Source of the DNA: Candidatus Bathyarchaeota archaeon
GTDB taxonomy: Archaea > Thermoproteota > Bathyarchaeia > Bathyarchaeales > Bathycorpusculaceae
Reading direction: 5' to 3'
NCBI GenBank assembly: GCA_026414485.1
Contig: JAOAIX010000003.1
Span: forward strand, 1 to 64,000
DNA: 64,000 nt
Shown: positions 44,505 through 54,476 of the stretch, in pieces
Layout of the letters: each line of letters opens with the position of its first letter
Numbering within the stretch: the first letter of the stretch is position 1
Notes under the pieces: generated by a model
Seen by the model: only the letters and a program-made list of their open reading frames with translations
The model's database searches: none
What the model was told of the DNA's origin: nothing
Position numbers and translations under genes: made by a program

Positions 44505-44692
44505 ACAGACCTGAAAATAGCATGGTTTTTCTCATATGCTTTCTGCAACCAAAACAAGCAAAACACGCTCAGACATTACACAGATATTTACATCACGTTG
44601 TTCACTAAACCAACCACGCATAACAAATAAAGGAGGTTGGAGGTTATAAAACACAAAATTCAACTCATGAGTAGAACTGGACGTATAAGGTG
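44505..44692. other. Intergenic region between nreA and tRNA-Asp
   Basis: 188 bases with no supported gene. On the minus strand it should hold the end of the tRNA-Asp transcript (pyrimidine-rich CCTCCAACCTCC and T-runs near 44625-44650) and the promoter of nreA. A plus-strand AGGAGG-like sequence near 44632 has no credible ORF after it. Confidence 0.4.
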
Positions 44693-44770
44693 TGGCGCCC
44701 AGGCCGGGATTCGGACCCGGGTCCTGCGGGCGACAGCCGCATATACTAGACCGGACTATACTACCTGGGC
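44693..44770 (-). tRNA. tRNA-Asp (anticodon GTC)
   Basis: Minus-strand cloverleaf. Acceptor GCCCAGG pairs with CCTGGGC. The anticodon stem TGCGG/CCGCA encloses CTGTCGC, giving GTC. The T-arm is CCGGG TCCGAAT CCCGG, the discriminator is G at 44696 and CCA is encoded at 44695-44693. No intron. CTAAAATAG about 30 bases upstream may be the TATA element. Confidence 0.95.
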
Positions 44771-44826
44771 TTAAGTGCCTCTTGAATACTTGCTATTTTA
44801 GCTAATTAACTTTTCTCGGAGAAACA

Positions 44827-45309
44827 TCAGGGTTTTGGGTAACGGTGCTGCTTTCCCGTCATGTAAACGATGTCGATTCGGCCCATGGTTGTTTTTGCAA
44901 GTTTCTCAGGTTTAATTTTGGTAAGTTTCTCCTCTGGTTTAGTGGAAAGTTGCCTCACTATAACTTCCATGCCGTGCTGCTTCTCGACCAAGTTATCAAT
45001 TAGGGATATTGTACCTGCAAAGTGGACACAAGTGTAAGCGTAGTCACATTCATCCGTAACTCCGTAGTCTAACACGGCTTGACCCCAAATTTTGGGGTTA
45101 GCTTTTAAATAAACTAGTTTTTTGCCTTCAGAAGCACAGTGGAAATAGAGACAGTGTTTGGTTTCGTCATAACCGTGGCTTAAAGCAACAAGGTAGGGTT
45201 CGTTATTCATAGCGAGGGCTATTGTTATGTAAGTTGTGGATTTGAGAACTTGTTTCAGAGTAGCAGCATCAGTTATTTCTCGATCTTTGCGCCTAACATG
45301 AAACGACAT
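44827..45309 (-). CDS. Pyridoxamine-phosphate-oxidase-fold flavin protein (NimA-like)
   Basis: 160 residues with a split-barrel flavin-binding fold. RRKDREITDAATLKQVLKS is the N-terminal signature of the NimA-like group. NNEPYLVALSHGYDETKHCLYFHCASEGKKLVYL is the core block that binds FMN or F420, with the typical HCA-x2-GKK. CVHFAGTISLID is the second barrel strand. It probably catalyses flavin-dependent reduction or simply binds a cofactor; the substrate is unknown. Same strand as, and 30 bases after, the membrane protein gene. Confidence 0.85.
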   Translation of the reverse strand: MSFHVRRKDREITDAATLKQVLKSTTYITIALAMNNEPYLVALSHGYDETKHCLYFHCASEGKKLVYLKANPKIWGQAVLDYGVTDECDYAYTCVHFAGTISLIDNLVEKQHGMEVIVRQLSTKPEEKLTKIKPEKLAKTTMGRIDIVYMTGKQHRYPKP

Positions 45310-45339
45310 AAAGAAATAGTTGACTCTTTGAGGACATAT

Positions 45340-45873
45340 TTAACTTTTGGAAGTGAGATTTCTTTGCAATCTATTATACACACCGATCAGTTTCTGTCTA
45401 ACAAAGTAAACAACATCGGGGGTAAATATAGACAGACACCCTAAAGAAAAGTTGAAAGGAAACACATACCAAGGTTCGAATATGTTCCCGCCAAACGGTC
45501 CTATCCACATTAAGGAATAACCAAAATATTGAATAGCTGACCAAAATGCAGTTTGTGCCAAGGCACCTGCCAGCCGCGCTTCATATTTTGTTTTTCCTTG
45601 AAGTTGCGATCCATAGTAGTTACTCACAAAAACTTCCCCTGCGACAGCGCCTGCTCCACCAGGGAAAAAGGCGTTTATGAGAAATTTTTCGACGAGATTT
45701 CCAGGGATTAAGTGATAAACCCAAAAGCCTGGCCAACTTAAGATAGGTATGTAATAGCTACCCGTCGTAAAACGTATGGCCACAGGAATACAATAGAGTA
45801 TAATACCGCCTCCTTGCCAGATCCAGAAACGTTTGCTTTTTAAAGTGTAGGCTACGGCGTGATATAGATTCAT
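45340..45873 (-). CDS. Membrane protein of unknown function
   Basis: 177 residues with about four hydrophobic segments (IWQGGGIILYCIPVAIRF, IPILSWPGFWVYHLI, ALAQTAFWSAIQYFGYSL, SLGCLSIFTPDVVYFV) and a basic C-terminal tail. A glycine-rich stretch, FFPGGAGAVAGEVFVSNYYG, lies in the middle. No known family is recognised. Starts MNLYHAVAYTLKSKRFW. Unknown role; the neighbouring flavin protein may be co-transcribed. Confidence 0.6.
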   Translation of the reverse strand: MNLYHAVAYTLKSKRFWIWQGGGIILYCIPVAIRFTTGSYYIPILSWPGFWVYHLIPGNLVEKFLINAFFPGGAGAVAGEVFVSNYYGSQLQGKTKYEARLAGALAQTAFWSAIQYFGYSLMWIGPFGGNIFEPWYVFPFNFSLGCLSIFTPDVVYFVRQKLIGVYNRLQRNLTSKS

Positions 45874-45999
45874 ATTAGTTCAGCGCAGATTAGAGTTAAA
45901 AGTTTTTTCGGAAAAACAGCTTATCATACGTTTAAGTTTGTATTTAGTTATAGCCATCAACACCTGAAGCACGCTTTATTTTTTGCTACCTAAAGGATA

Positions 46000-47217
46000 T
46001 TATTTTTGTGCGGCAGCAACGAGGAGATCCATTAAAGATGTTTCGGTTATCAAACCGTATTTGCCGTTTTTCGCTGAAAACTCGTCAAATTTTTTTACAC
46101 CGTCTGAAGCAAGCAATGGAGAACTTATAGTGAAAGGTACAGGATCTCGGGTGTGTGTTCCCACCGCAATAGGAGTAGGATGATCTGGAAGAACAGCTAT
46201 AGTGCAGGGTTCTTTCAAACCGTCAAGTATTCTGCCAACAAGGCGATGGTCAAGGTCTTCGATTGTTTTAACTTTTAATTTAGGATCTCTCATATGCCCC
46301 GCTTCATCAGGCGCTTCAACATGAACAAAAACCAAGTCATTGGTTTCCAACGCTTTGAGAGCATGATCTGCTTTGCCTTCATAGTTAGTATTATGTAACC
46401 CTGTGGCGCCTGGAACGTTGATGACTTCCATGCTTGCGTGAGCTCCAATGCCCTTCACTAAGTCAACGGCAGATATTACGGCTGCTTTCAGTCCATATTT
46501 GAGTTTAAAGGATGGCATGGAGGGTTTTGGTCCGCCTCCCCACGGCCAAATCATGTTGGCGGGTCGCTTACCTGCTTTGATTCGCTCAACATTGATTGGG
46601 TGGGATCCCAAGATTTTTTTGGAATCAAGAATCAATTGCTTTAGGGTATTTGCAGCCTTTTCTGCTTTTTTAGAATTAGCTTTGGGAAGAATTTCAAAAA
46701 TAGGAATTCCGACAGCATCGTGTGGAGGAAAACATTTTATTTCGCGAGAGCAAGGTTCATTACGCAAAATCAGAAAGTGACGATAATCAAGTCCAGAGAA
46801 GAATTCTACCTCACAGGTTTTGTTAATAACCTCTTTCTTCATTGCTGCTATCAGAGGCTCGGCTTCGCTGGTGGTTATGTGCCCAGCGGAGTAGTCAAGA
46901 ATTTTGCCGTCGTACTCAGTTATAAGGTTACATCGGAAAGCAGCATCGGTTTTTCCGAGGTTTATTCCACGAGCAGGGGCTTCGAGAGGACCACGCCCAG
47001 TGCAGTAACGTTTAGGGTCGTAGCCTAAGAGTGAAAGAATAGCCGTTTCAGAGCCTGGACTTAGACCGTCAGGCACATTTTTAATTAAGCCGTTTTTGCC
47101 TTTTGCTGCTATTGAGTCTATGTTGGGTTTTTGTGCTGTTTGCAACGGGGTTTTGTTTCCTAGTTCAGGCACAGGATAATCAGCCATACCGTCGCCAACA
47201 ATTAGCAAGTACTTCAT
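46000..47217 (-). CDS. apgM: 2,3-bisphosphoglycerate-independent phosphoglycerate mutase, archaeal type
   Basis: 405 residues, alkaline-phosphatase fold. MKYLLIVGDGMADYP gives the metal-binding Asp. LSPGSETAILSLLGYD carries the phospho-accepting Ser. HVEAPDEAGHMRD and AVLPDHPTPIAVGTHTRDPVPF supply the second and first metal sites. It interconverts 3- and 2-phosphoglycerate in glycolysis and gluconeogenesis. ATG at 47217 is the start because the phosphatase strand begins there; the frame is open to 47310 with unrelated residues overlapping carB. It is the last gene of the arg-car run and may share its transcript. Confidence 0.94.
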   Translation of the reverse strand: MKYLLIVGDGMADYPVPELGNKTPLQTAQKPNIDSIAAKGKNGLIKNVPDGLSPGSETAILSLLGYDPKRYCTGRGPLEAPARGINLGKTDAAFRCNLITEYDGKILDYSAGHITTSEAEPLIAAMKKEVINKTCEVEFFSGLDYRHFLILRNEPCSREIKCFPPHDAVGIPIFEILPKANSKKAEKAANTLKQLILDSKKILGSHPINVERIKAGKRPANMIWPWGGGPKPSMPSFKLKYGLKAAVISAVDLVKGIGAHASMEVINVPGATGLHNTNYEGKADHALKALETNDLVFVHVEAPDEAGHMRDPKLKVKTIEDLDHRLVGRILDGLKEPCTIAVLPDHPTPIAVGTHTRDPVPFTISSPLLASDGVKKFDEFSAKNGKYGLITETSLMDLLVAAAQK

Positions 47218-47284
47218 GGGTTTAGGCCAGCCTTCACAGTAAACTTTAGAGATTTTTGAGGCTTTAGTAGAAAATAAGGTTTGC

Positions 47285-50200
47285 TTACCAAAAAGTCCAA
47301 GGTAGTTCATCCATGTAGTCGTTCAGGGAGCGGATAGTTGTACCGTTATTGTGTTTTAGAACTTTAACTAAAGTGGAAGCCAATTCTAAATTGACTATTA
47401 CAGGTACGTTGAATTCAACTGCTTGCCGGCGTATAATATAGCCATCAGTTAACACTTCAGTGTAGTTTGTTCGCTTGTTGGGCATAGGCATATTGATTAC
47501 AAGGTCGATTTTGTGTTCCTGTAGGTAATCGAGGATGTTGTTCGGGTTTACGTTTGCCTCTTTAACCTTTAACAACTCGGTAACTTTTACACCGTGGTTC
47601 CGTATAACTTCGGCGGTATGTTTAGTTGCATAAATTGTAAAGCCCATCTCTTCAAAAGCCCGAGCCAACTCCACGGCGCGTCGCTTAGGTTCATCTCCGC
47701 CAACAGTTATGAGAACCGCTCCATTCTTGGGGGGCATACGGAACTCGGCTGACTGCAGCGCCTTAGAAAAAGCGTCAGCGAAGTTTTCGCCTAGACATGC
47801 CACTTCACCCGTGCTGAGCATTTCTACACCCAATACAGGGTCAGCGCCGCTTAGCCTCATAAAACTAAACTGTGGAACTTTAACAGCCACATGACGGAAT
47901 GGAGGTAACTCGCAAGTTTTGAGAACTTGGTTAAATTTCTTACCTAACATCGCCAAAGTGGCAAGCTCGATAAGGTTAACACCACGGGTTTTGCTTACAA
48001 ACGGCATTGACCTAGAAGCACGCAAATTACATTCTATGACGTTAACTTCGCCATCCTTGACTAAGTATTGTATGTTGTACGGACCTTTGATATTAAGAGC
48101 TTTAACGATTTTCTGTGTGGCATCTTCAATCTTCTTTGTAACTTCAGGAGAAAGCGTCTGTGGTGGAATAGACATAGTTGCATCACCGCTGTGGACACCA
48201 GCGTTTTCAACGTGTTCTATTATTGCGCCAATAAGACAGGTTTCTCCATCTGAGACTCCGTCGGCTTCAACTTCTTTGGCACCCTCCACAAATTTGCTGA
48301 TAACAACAGGGTGGTCACGGGAAACTTTGGCGGCTAACTTGAGAAAGTTATCTAATGCAGCTTCATCGTAGGCAACACGCATAGCTGAGCCTGAAAGCAC
48401 ATAACTTGGACGCACAATCACAGGATAACCTATTTTTTCCGCAAAAAGTTTGGCTCCTTCAATGGAAGCCAGTTTACTCCAAGGGGGTTGTGGAATTTCA
48501 AGTTTATCCAAGAGCTCACTAAATTTTGACCGGTCTTCCGCTGCATCTATATCTTCAGCAGCTGTACCCAGCAGTTTTATGCCTGAATGCGCCAATTTCA
48601 TAGCGAGATTATTTGGAATTTGACCGCCGACGCTGGCTATGAGCCCTGTCGGATTTTCTTTCTCGTAAATGTCAAGGATCCTTTCAGGGGTTAATTCTTC
48701 AAAGTACAGCTTATCTGAAATGTCATAGTCGGTGGAAACGGTTTCAGGATTATAGTTCACCATTATAGCTTCTTGTACACCGTATTTCTTTAATGCCCAA
48801 ATGGTGTTTACACCACACCAGTCGAATTCTACGCTAGAACCGATACGGAAAACTCCTGACCCTAAAACCAAAACCTTGTTGTTGCTTCTTTTAGGTTCTA
48901 TATCGTCTTCGGTTCCACCATACGTTAAGTACAAATAGTTAGTCTTAGCAGGCCATTCTGCTGCCAGAGTGTCGATTTGTTTAATCACGGGGTTTATACC
49001 TGTGGTTTTTCGGAATTGCCTAACTTCAGGTTCACTAGTACCTGTGCAAATAGCGATTTGCTCGTCTGAGAAGCCTAAACGTTTCGCTTCGCGGATAATT
49101 TCTTTAGCAGTACTCTCTTTAAGTTGAAGAGCGCGAAGTTGAGCTTCCATGTCAATTATGTTTTGGATTTTGTGCAGAAAGAAGGGGTCAACACCGCTTA
49201 AAAGATAGATTTCTTCTATTGAGATGCCCATTTTAAGGGCTTTAACAATTTTAAATAACCGTTCATCTGTGGGGTTAGCGAGTACTTCTTTAATTTTTTC
49301 TGGTGGTTCTGGCTCAGAATCATCAGCATTACAAACCAAACCCACTTTGCCGATGTCTAACATTCGCACAGCTTTTTGTAAGGCTTCTTCTAGGCAACGC
49401 CCAATTGCCATGACTTCCCCGACAGAACGCATCTGGGGACCTATGTGCCGATCAGCATTTTTGAATTTCTGCAAATCCCACCGAGGAATTTTTACTGTGA
49501 TATAGTCTAGCGCTGGTTCAAAACAGGCAGTTGTGACTTGAGTAACTTTGTTTATCAACTCAGGCAAAGTGTAGCCGATTGTTAATTTGGCAGCGATGTA
49601 AGCCAATGGGTAACCTGTGACCTTACTTGCAAGAGCCGAGCTTCTAGAAAGCCGCGAGTTAACTTCTATAACTCGAAATTCTTCAGATTTTGGATGCAGC
49701 GCCCATTGGATGTTGCACTCACCAATTATGCCCAAGCTGCGTATGGCTTTCAAAGCTGCAGACCGCATGAGATGGTATTCACGGTTAGTTAGCGTTTGAG
49801 ATGGTGCCACGACAATTGAGTCGCCTGTATGGACACCCATTGGATCAATGTTTTCCATGTTACAAATGATAAGACAGTTATCGTTGTAGTCGCGCATGAC
49901 CTCGTATTCGAGTTCTTTCCAGTGACCCACATACTCTTCTACTAGAACCTGGGTTATTCGACTCTGAACTAAGCCGCGAGTGACTATTGCTTTTAATTCG
50001 TTGTCGTTGTGAGCAACGCCTGCGCCTTTTCCACCGAGCGTGTAGGCTACCCGCACAATTACAGGATAACCAATTTCGGTTGCCGCTGCTAACGCGTCTT
50101 TTACTGTATGCGCTGATTTGCTCCTTAATGGAGGCACGCCTGCTTTAATCATGACCTGTCGGAAAAGCTCACGATCGCTAGTATTCTCTATTGATTCAAT

Positions 50201-50557
50201 TGAAGTGCCTAAAACTTTGACACCGTATTTTTCTAAGATACCGTTTTTTGCAAGTTCAATGCCACAGTTAAGAGCAGTTTGCCCACCGAAACCTAGCAAT
50301 ATACCGTCAGGTTTCTCTTTCTGTATTACTTTTTCGACGTATTCAGGCGTCACAGGAAGGAGGTACACTTTCCCCGATAAACGTGGGTCAGTTTGAATAG
50401 TTGCTATGTTAGGGTTTACCAAGACAGTTTCGATGCCTTCTTCCCTGAGAGCTTTTATGCATTGGCTACCTGAATAGTCAAATTCGGCAGCTTCTCCAAT
50501 TTTGATGGCGCCACTACCGAGAACCAGAACTTTCTTTATCCACTCAAACTTGGGCAT
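47285..50557 (-). CDS. carB: Carbamoyl-phosphate synthase, large subunit
   Basis: 1090 residues in two homologous ATP-grasp halves. The first begins KKVLVLGSGAIKIGEAAEFD, with VRVAYTLGGKGAGV. The second begins NKVLVLGSGVFRIGSSVEFD, with VRPSYVLSGSAMRVAY. A C-terminal methylglyoxal-synthase-like allosteric domain starts near VLITVGGDEPKR. It makes carbamoyl phosphate from bicarbonate, ammonia (from CarA) and two ATP for arginine and pyrimidines. It starts one base after the carA stop. Length is canonical and both ATP sites look intact. Confidence 0.97.
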   Translation of the reverse strand: MPKFEWIKKVLVLGSGAIKIGEAAEFDYSGSQCIKALREEGIETVLVNPNIATIQTDPRLSGKVYLLPVTPEYVEKVIQKEKPDGILLGFGGQTALNCGIELAKNGILEKYGVKVLGTSIESIENTSDRELFRQVMIKAGVPPLRSKSAHTVKDALAAATEIGYPVIVRVAYTLGGKGAGVAHNDNELKAIVTRGLVQSRITQVLVEEYVGHWKELEYEVMRDYNDNCLIICNMENIDPMGVHTGDSIVVAPSQTLTNREYHLMRSAALKAIRSLGIIGECNIQWALHPKSEEFRVIEVNSRLSRSSALASKVTGYPLAYIAAKLTIGYTLPELINKVTQVTTACFEPALDYITVKIPRWDLQKFKNADRHIGPQMRSVGEVMAIGRCLEEALQKAVRMLDIGKVGLVCNADDSEPEPPEKIKEVLANPTDERLFKIVKALKMGISIEEIYLLSGVDPFFLHKIQNIIDMEAQLRALQLKESTAKEIIREAKRLGFSDEQIAICTGTSEPEVRQFRKTTGINPVIKQIDTLAAEWPAKTNYLYLTYGGTEDDIEPKRSNNKVLVLGSGVFRIGSSVEFDWCGVNTIWALKKYGVQEAIMVNYNPETVSTDYDISDKLYFEELTPERILDIYEKENPTGLIASVGGQIPNNLAMKLAHSGIKLLGTAAEDIDAAEDRSKFSELLDKLEIPQPPWSKLASIEGAKLFAEKIGYPVIVRPSYVLSGSAMRVAYDEAALDNFLKLAAKVSRDHPVVISKFVEGAKEVEADGVSDGETCLIGAIIEHVENAGVHSGDATMSIPPQTLSPEVTKKIEDATQKIVKALNIKGPYNIQYLVKDGEVNVIECNLRASRSMPFVSKTRGVNLIELATLAMLGKKFNQVLKTCELPPFRHVAVKVPQFSFMRLSGADPVLGVEMLSTGEVACLGENFADAFSKALQSAEFRMPPKNGAVLITVGGDEPKRRAVELARAFEEMGFTIYATKHTAEVIRNHGVKVTELLKVKEANVNPNNILDYLQEHKIDLVINMPMPNKRTNYTEVLTDGYIIRRQAVEFNVPVIVNLELASTLVKVLKHNNGTTIRSLNDYMDELPWTFW

Positions 50558-50558
50558 C

Positions 50559-51704
50559 TCAGGCAGCCTCCAGATTTTTCAGGAACATGTCGAAAAGAAA
50601 TTCAGTGTCGTATGGTCCAGGCGAGGCTTCAGGATGCCATTGTACAGCAAAAACGGGTTTACTTTTGTGACGAACACCCTCTATGGTTTTGTCGTTCGCA
50701 TTCACAAACCATGCTTCCAGCGGTGTTCTACTGAAACATTCATTGGTTATTGCGTAGCCATGGTTTTGGGTAGTTATATAACAACGATTAGTAAACAAAT
50801 CCAACGCAGGCTGGTTTTGACTACGGTGTCCATATTTGAGTTTGTATGTATCTCCACCTACCGCCAACGCCAATATCTGCGCGCCCAAGCAGATTCCCAT
50901 GAGAGGCTTTTGTTCAACAATTTCTTTGATCGTTTCTATGGTGGCAGTACATTTTTTTGGGTCACCTGGACCATTACTTAGGAAAATACCTGCCGGGCGA
51001 TAATCGAGGATTTCTTTAGCTGATAAATCGTGCGGTACTCGCGTAACGTTTATTCCGCGGTTCAACAGGTTACGTATAATGTTGTACTTGACGCCACAGT
51101 CTATGAGAACCACATTGTATTTGCCGCTGACGGCGTAGTGTACTGGTTCTTTTACAGAAACTGCGCTAACCAGATCTGTCTGGTTGGGGTCGGGAATAGC
51201 CTTAGCTTCTTTGATCAAACTCTCAAGGTTGAGGTCCTCGCCTTCCTCACAAACTTGCAGTATACCCAACATCACACCGTGTGTTCGAAGTTTCTTGGTT
51301 AAGGCACGAGTGTCAATGCCGCTTATGCCAGGGATATTTTCATCTCGCAACCACTGATCCAATGTACGAGTTGAGGCCCAATGGAAAGGGTCAGTACATA
51401 ACTCGTGGATAATTAACCCTGATGTTTGGATGCGATCTGATTCAAAATAGAGGGGGATACCAAAGTTTAAATCGCAATAAGGAGGTACACCGTAATTTCC
51501 TACAAGTGGATAAGTCAAAGCCAAAAGTTGCCCTTTATAGGACGGGTCTGTTAGTGCTTCAGGATAACCTACCATGGAGGTGGAGAATACTACTTCACCA
51601 GTCGCTTTTCTGGCTGCCCCAAAACCCTTACCGAGATAGAAAGTGCCGTCTTCTAAAACTAAAGCCGCTTTTTTGCTTTTGCAGGAGTTAAGTTGTTGGA
51701 CCAA
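50559..51704 (-). CDS. carA: Carbamoyl-phosphate synthase, small (glutaminase) subunit
   Basis: 381 residues. The N-terminal CarA domain (ALVLEDGTFYLGKGFGA, GYPEALTDPSYKGQLL) is followed by a class I glutamine amidotransferase. LSNGPGDPKKC is the oxyanion segment, MGICLGAQILALAVGG has the nucleophile Cys, and QWHPEASPGP has the catalytic His and Glu. It passes ammonia to CarB. It sits 17 bases after argH and directly before carB, consistent with an arginine operon. Confidence 0.97.
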   Translation of the reverse strand: MVQQLNSCKSKKAALVLEDGTFYLGKGFGAARKATGEVVFSTSMVGYPEALTDPSYKGQLLALTYPLVGNYGVPPYCDLNFGIPLYFESDRIQTSGLIIHELCTDPFHWASTRTLDQWLRDENIPGISGIDTRALTKKLRTHGVMLGILQVCEEGEDLNLESLIKEAKAIPDPNQTDLVSAVSVKEPVHYAVSGKYNVVLIDCGVKYNIIRNLLNRGINVTRVPHDLSAKEILDYRPAGIFLSNGPGDPKKCTATIETIKEIVEQKPLMGICLGAQILALAVGGDTYKLKYGHRSQNQPALDLFTNRCYITTQNHGYAITNECFSRTPLEAWFVNANDKTIEGVRHKSKPVFAVQWHPEASPGPYDTEFLFDMFLKNLEAA

Positions 51705-51720
51705 AGCCCTATTCTACCTA

Positions 51721-53277
51721 TCAGCTTGAATTTTTAAAGGTTACGTTTTCATCTTTTTTGGAAATATACAACTGAACTAGAGCGTTCAGCTTGCATTCTG
51801 CTTCTTCAAGTGCCTTGTCGAACTTTGATATATTAGATTTGGTGGCAAACAATTGTTTCTCTCGTGCTGCCAACGCACGTTTCACCTCAGCGGGTGCAGG
51901 TCCACCTTGAACGTTATGTGTCTGTACCAGTTCAAGCGGGTTCATAAGTGCTTGGATTTCTTCGTCTTTAACTGCAACGTTTATGTTTGCTACATCCTGC
52001 GCCACTTTCTGCAACAAATCAGGAGTTGCATCTGCGAAGGTCAACTTATCTTCAACCAGAGATTTGACGAGAGCCCCCACAATTTTGTGAGCAGTTCTAA
52101 AAGGAACAGTATATTTACGTACCAGTAAGTTAGCTAGTTCAGTAGCTGCAACAAAGCTTTTGGATGCTTTGTTTGAAACGTCTGCGGTGACTTTGAGTTT
52201 AGGGAGTAATTTGTGGATCATGTCTAAAGAGGTACGGGTAATTTCCACTGATTCCCACAGTTTGGGGGTTATTTCCTGAAAGTCAAGGTTGTACGTTGAA
52301 GGCAAACTTTTCACTGCTGCGGTAACTGCCACAAGGTTGCCTAGCACGTGGCTGGCTCGGGCACGTATAACTTCCAAGACTTCAGGGTTCTTTTTTTGGG
52401 GCATGATGCTGCTGGTGCTTGTGAATTCATCAGGGAGTTCAACTACACCAAAGTCAGGGGAACTCCAAATTATCAGGTCTTCAGATAGCCGGCTCAAGTT
52501 TAACGAAATCATGGCAAGCACCGCAACAGTTTCGGTTACAAAGTCTCGGCTACCCACTGCGTCTATCGAGTTTTCCAACAAACCATTAAAGCCTAAAAGC
52601 TCAGCGGTTCGGTCACGGTTTATTGCAAAACTAGTAGTTGCCAATGCTCCTGCCCCTAATGGAGAAAGATTAACACGACGATAGAGGTCTTGGAGTCTTT
52701 GTATGTCTCGCTCTAACATGTCAAAATAAGAGAGCAAGTAATGCGCAAAAGTTACAGGCTGTGCAGGCTGCAAATGGGTGTACTCCAAAATTACAGTCTC
52801 CAAATTTTCTCCCGCCACTTCAGCCAAGTGATCTTGCACGTGCGCCACTGTCCGCATCAGAGTAAGCAATTCGCTACGTAGAACCATACGAATGGCGGTG
52901 GCAACTTGGTCATTTCGACTTTTAGCTATATGAAGATTACCGCCGATTTCAGATCCAGCATCCTTGAGAACTACTTCTTCCACTGCCACGTGCACATCTT
53001 CTGCAAATTCATCCAATTGTATGTCTGAATGTTTGGTTAAGGCCGTTAGAAGTTTAGCCCCGTCCGTTGCGGGTATTATCTGCTGTTCAATCAACATGAC
53101 AACATGGGCTTTGTTTATGGCTAACACTGCATCTATCAAGCGTAAATCATCTTTTATTGAAGAAGTGAACCGGACAACGTCTTCACGTGCTTTTGTTAAG
53201 CGTCCACCATGCAGAATTTTTGACGTTTCAGACACACCTCCTTTACTTGCACCAGTAGATACTGTCAACTGGCTCAT
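51721..53277 (-). CDS. argH: Argininosuccinate lyase
   Basis: 518 residues of the fumarase/aspartase superfamily. It releases arginine and fumarate. Its elements are EDVHVAVEEVV, SRNDQVATAIRM, YTHLQPAQPVTFAHYLLSY and the mobile signature loop TSSIMPQKKNPEVLE, which carries the catalytic Ser. Length is slightly above the usual 460-500, owing to a C-terminal extension of Lys-rich helices. ATG at 53277 overlaps the argG stop by four bases (ATGA), showing coupled translation. Confidence 0.96.
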   Translation of the reverse strand: MSQLTVSTGASKGGVSETSKILHGGRLTKAREDVVRFTSSIKDDLRLIDAVLAINKAHVVMLIEQQIIPATDGAKLLTALTKHSDIQLDEFAEDVHVAVEEVVLKDAGSEIGGNLHIAKSRNDQVATAIRMVLRSELLTLMRTVAHVQDHLAEVAGENLETVILEYTHLQPAQPVTFAHYLLSYFDMLERDIQRLQDLYRRVNLSPLGAGALATTSFAINRDRTAELLGFNGLLENSIDAVGSRDFVTETVAVLAMISLNLSRLSEDLIIWSSPDFGVVELPDEFTSTSSIMPQKKNPEVLEVIRARASHVLGNLVAVTAAVKSLPSTYNLDFQEITPKLWESVEITRTSLDMIHKLLPKLKVTADVSNKASKSFVAATELANLLVRKYTVPFRTAHKIVGALVKSLVEDKLTFADATPDLLQKVAQDVANINVAVKDEEIQALMNPLELVQTHNVQGGPAPAEVKRALAAREKQLFATKSNISKFDKALEEAECKLNALVQLYISKKDENVTFKNSS

Positions 53278-54476
53278 TTTTTCTTGGCGGAAAACTTGAG
53301 AGCGTTGTACATTCTAGTTTGGAGACCCCATAGTTCAATGAAGCCCTTTGAATAAGACTGGTTAAACGACGTTTTTATATTGTAATTCGCCAAGTTTTTA
53401 TCATAGAGAGACAGCGGTGAATTGCGTCCAACCACCCGAAGTCCGCCTTTGTAGAGTTTAACTCGAACCTCGCCGTTTACGTTTTCCTGTGACTTGTTTA
53501 TGAAAGCGTCAAGATCCTCTTTTAGAGGGTCAACCCACAGCCCCGCATATGCTAAGAAGACCCATTCCGCATCTATGTATTGTTTAAAGAGAACCTCATG
53601 GCGGGTCATAACTAGTTTTTCTAAGTCTTTGTGGGCCTCCAAGATAACAGTTGCCGCAGGACACTCGTAAACCTCTCGCGATTTTATACCGACCAGACGG
53701 TCTTCGATGTGGTCGATACGTCCTACACCGTGTTTTCCCGCAATTTTGTTTAGGGTTTCAATGAGACTAAGGGGCTTCATTTTTTCTCCGTTAACTGCCA
53801 CAGGTATACCTTGCTCAAATTTTATTGTGACGTACTCTGGAGTGTTGGGTGCCTTCTCAGCAGGAACTGTCCATTCATAGGCTTCCTCTGGCGGTTCATT
53901 ATTTGCGTCTTCAAGTAAACCACATTCTATTGCTCTGCCCCAAACGCTGGCGTCTATGCTGAATTTTTTTGCAGCGTCAGAAACAGGGATTCCTTTGGCT
54001 TTGGCGTATTCAATTTCTTCTTCACGGGTCATACCCCATTCACGAACAGGGGCTATTATTTTTTTGTCAGGAGCTAACGAACCTAACGTTATATCAAATC
54101 GCACTTGATCGTTGCCTCTACCTGTGCAACCGTGAGCTAATCCGCTGGCCCCTTCTTTATCGGCAACCTCAACCATTTTTTTGGCAATTAAAGGTCTTGA
54201 AAGGCTGGTGCTGATGGGATATTTGCCTTCATACAGAGCATTGGCTTTTATGGCTGGGAAAATATAATCAGTTACAAATTCATGTTTTGCATCGATTGAG
54301 AAGTGCTTTAAAACCCCGAGTTTTTTGGCTTTAGCTTCGGCGGCTTTCAGGTCTTCCTGTTGTCCAACATCAACGGTAACCGTTATTACCTCTGCGGAAT
54401 ATTTTTCTTGTAAGTATTTGATCAATACAGATGTGTCTAGCCCACCACTGTAGGCGAGTACAAATTTTTCAGTTAT
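53274..54476 (-). CDS. argG: Argininosuccinate synthase with an apparent ATA start
   Basis: 400 residues if translation begins at ATA (54476). It joins citrulline and aspartate using ATP. The PP-loop AYSGGLDTS is encoded at about 54453-54427, upstream of the first TTG (54425), so a start there would destroy the ATP site. The frame is closed by TGA about 12 codons above ATA, and no ATG, GTG or TTG lies between. GGGGGAG sits six bases before ATA, giving M-T-E-K-F-V-L-A-Y-S-G-G. Other motifs: HGCTGRGNDQVRF, SIDASVWGRAIECG, and CPAATVILEAHKDLE. Normal length then matches the family. Confidence 0.93.
   Translation of the reverse strand: MTEKFVLAYSGGLDTSVLIKYLQEKYSAEVITVTVDVGQQEDLKAAEAKAKKLGVLKHFSIDAKHEFVTDYIFPAIKANALYEGKYPISTSLSRPLIAKKMVEVADKEGASGLAHGCTGRGNDQVRFDITLGSLAPDKKIIAPVREWGMTREEEIEYAKAKGIPVSDAAKKFSIDASVWGRAIECGLLEDANNEPPEEAYEWTVPAEKAPNTPEYVTIKFEQGIPVAVNGEKMKPLSLIETLNKIAGKHGVGRIDHIEDRLVGIKSREVYECPAATVILEAHKDLEKLVMTRHEVLFKQYIDAEWVFLAYAGLWVDPLKEDLDAFINKSQENVNGEVRVKLYKGGLRVVGRNSPLSLYDKNLANYNIKTSFNQSYSKGFIELWGLQTRMYNALKFSAKKK

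Noticed and set aside
44632-44770. Plus-strand ORF behind an AGGAGG-like site
   Set aside because: The ORF is the complement of tRNA-Asp; the purine-rich stretch fits the pyrimidine-rich trailer of the tRNA transcript.
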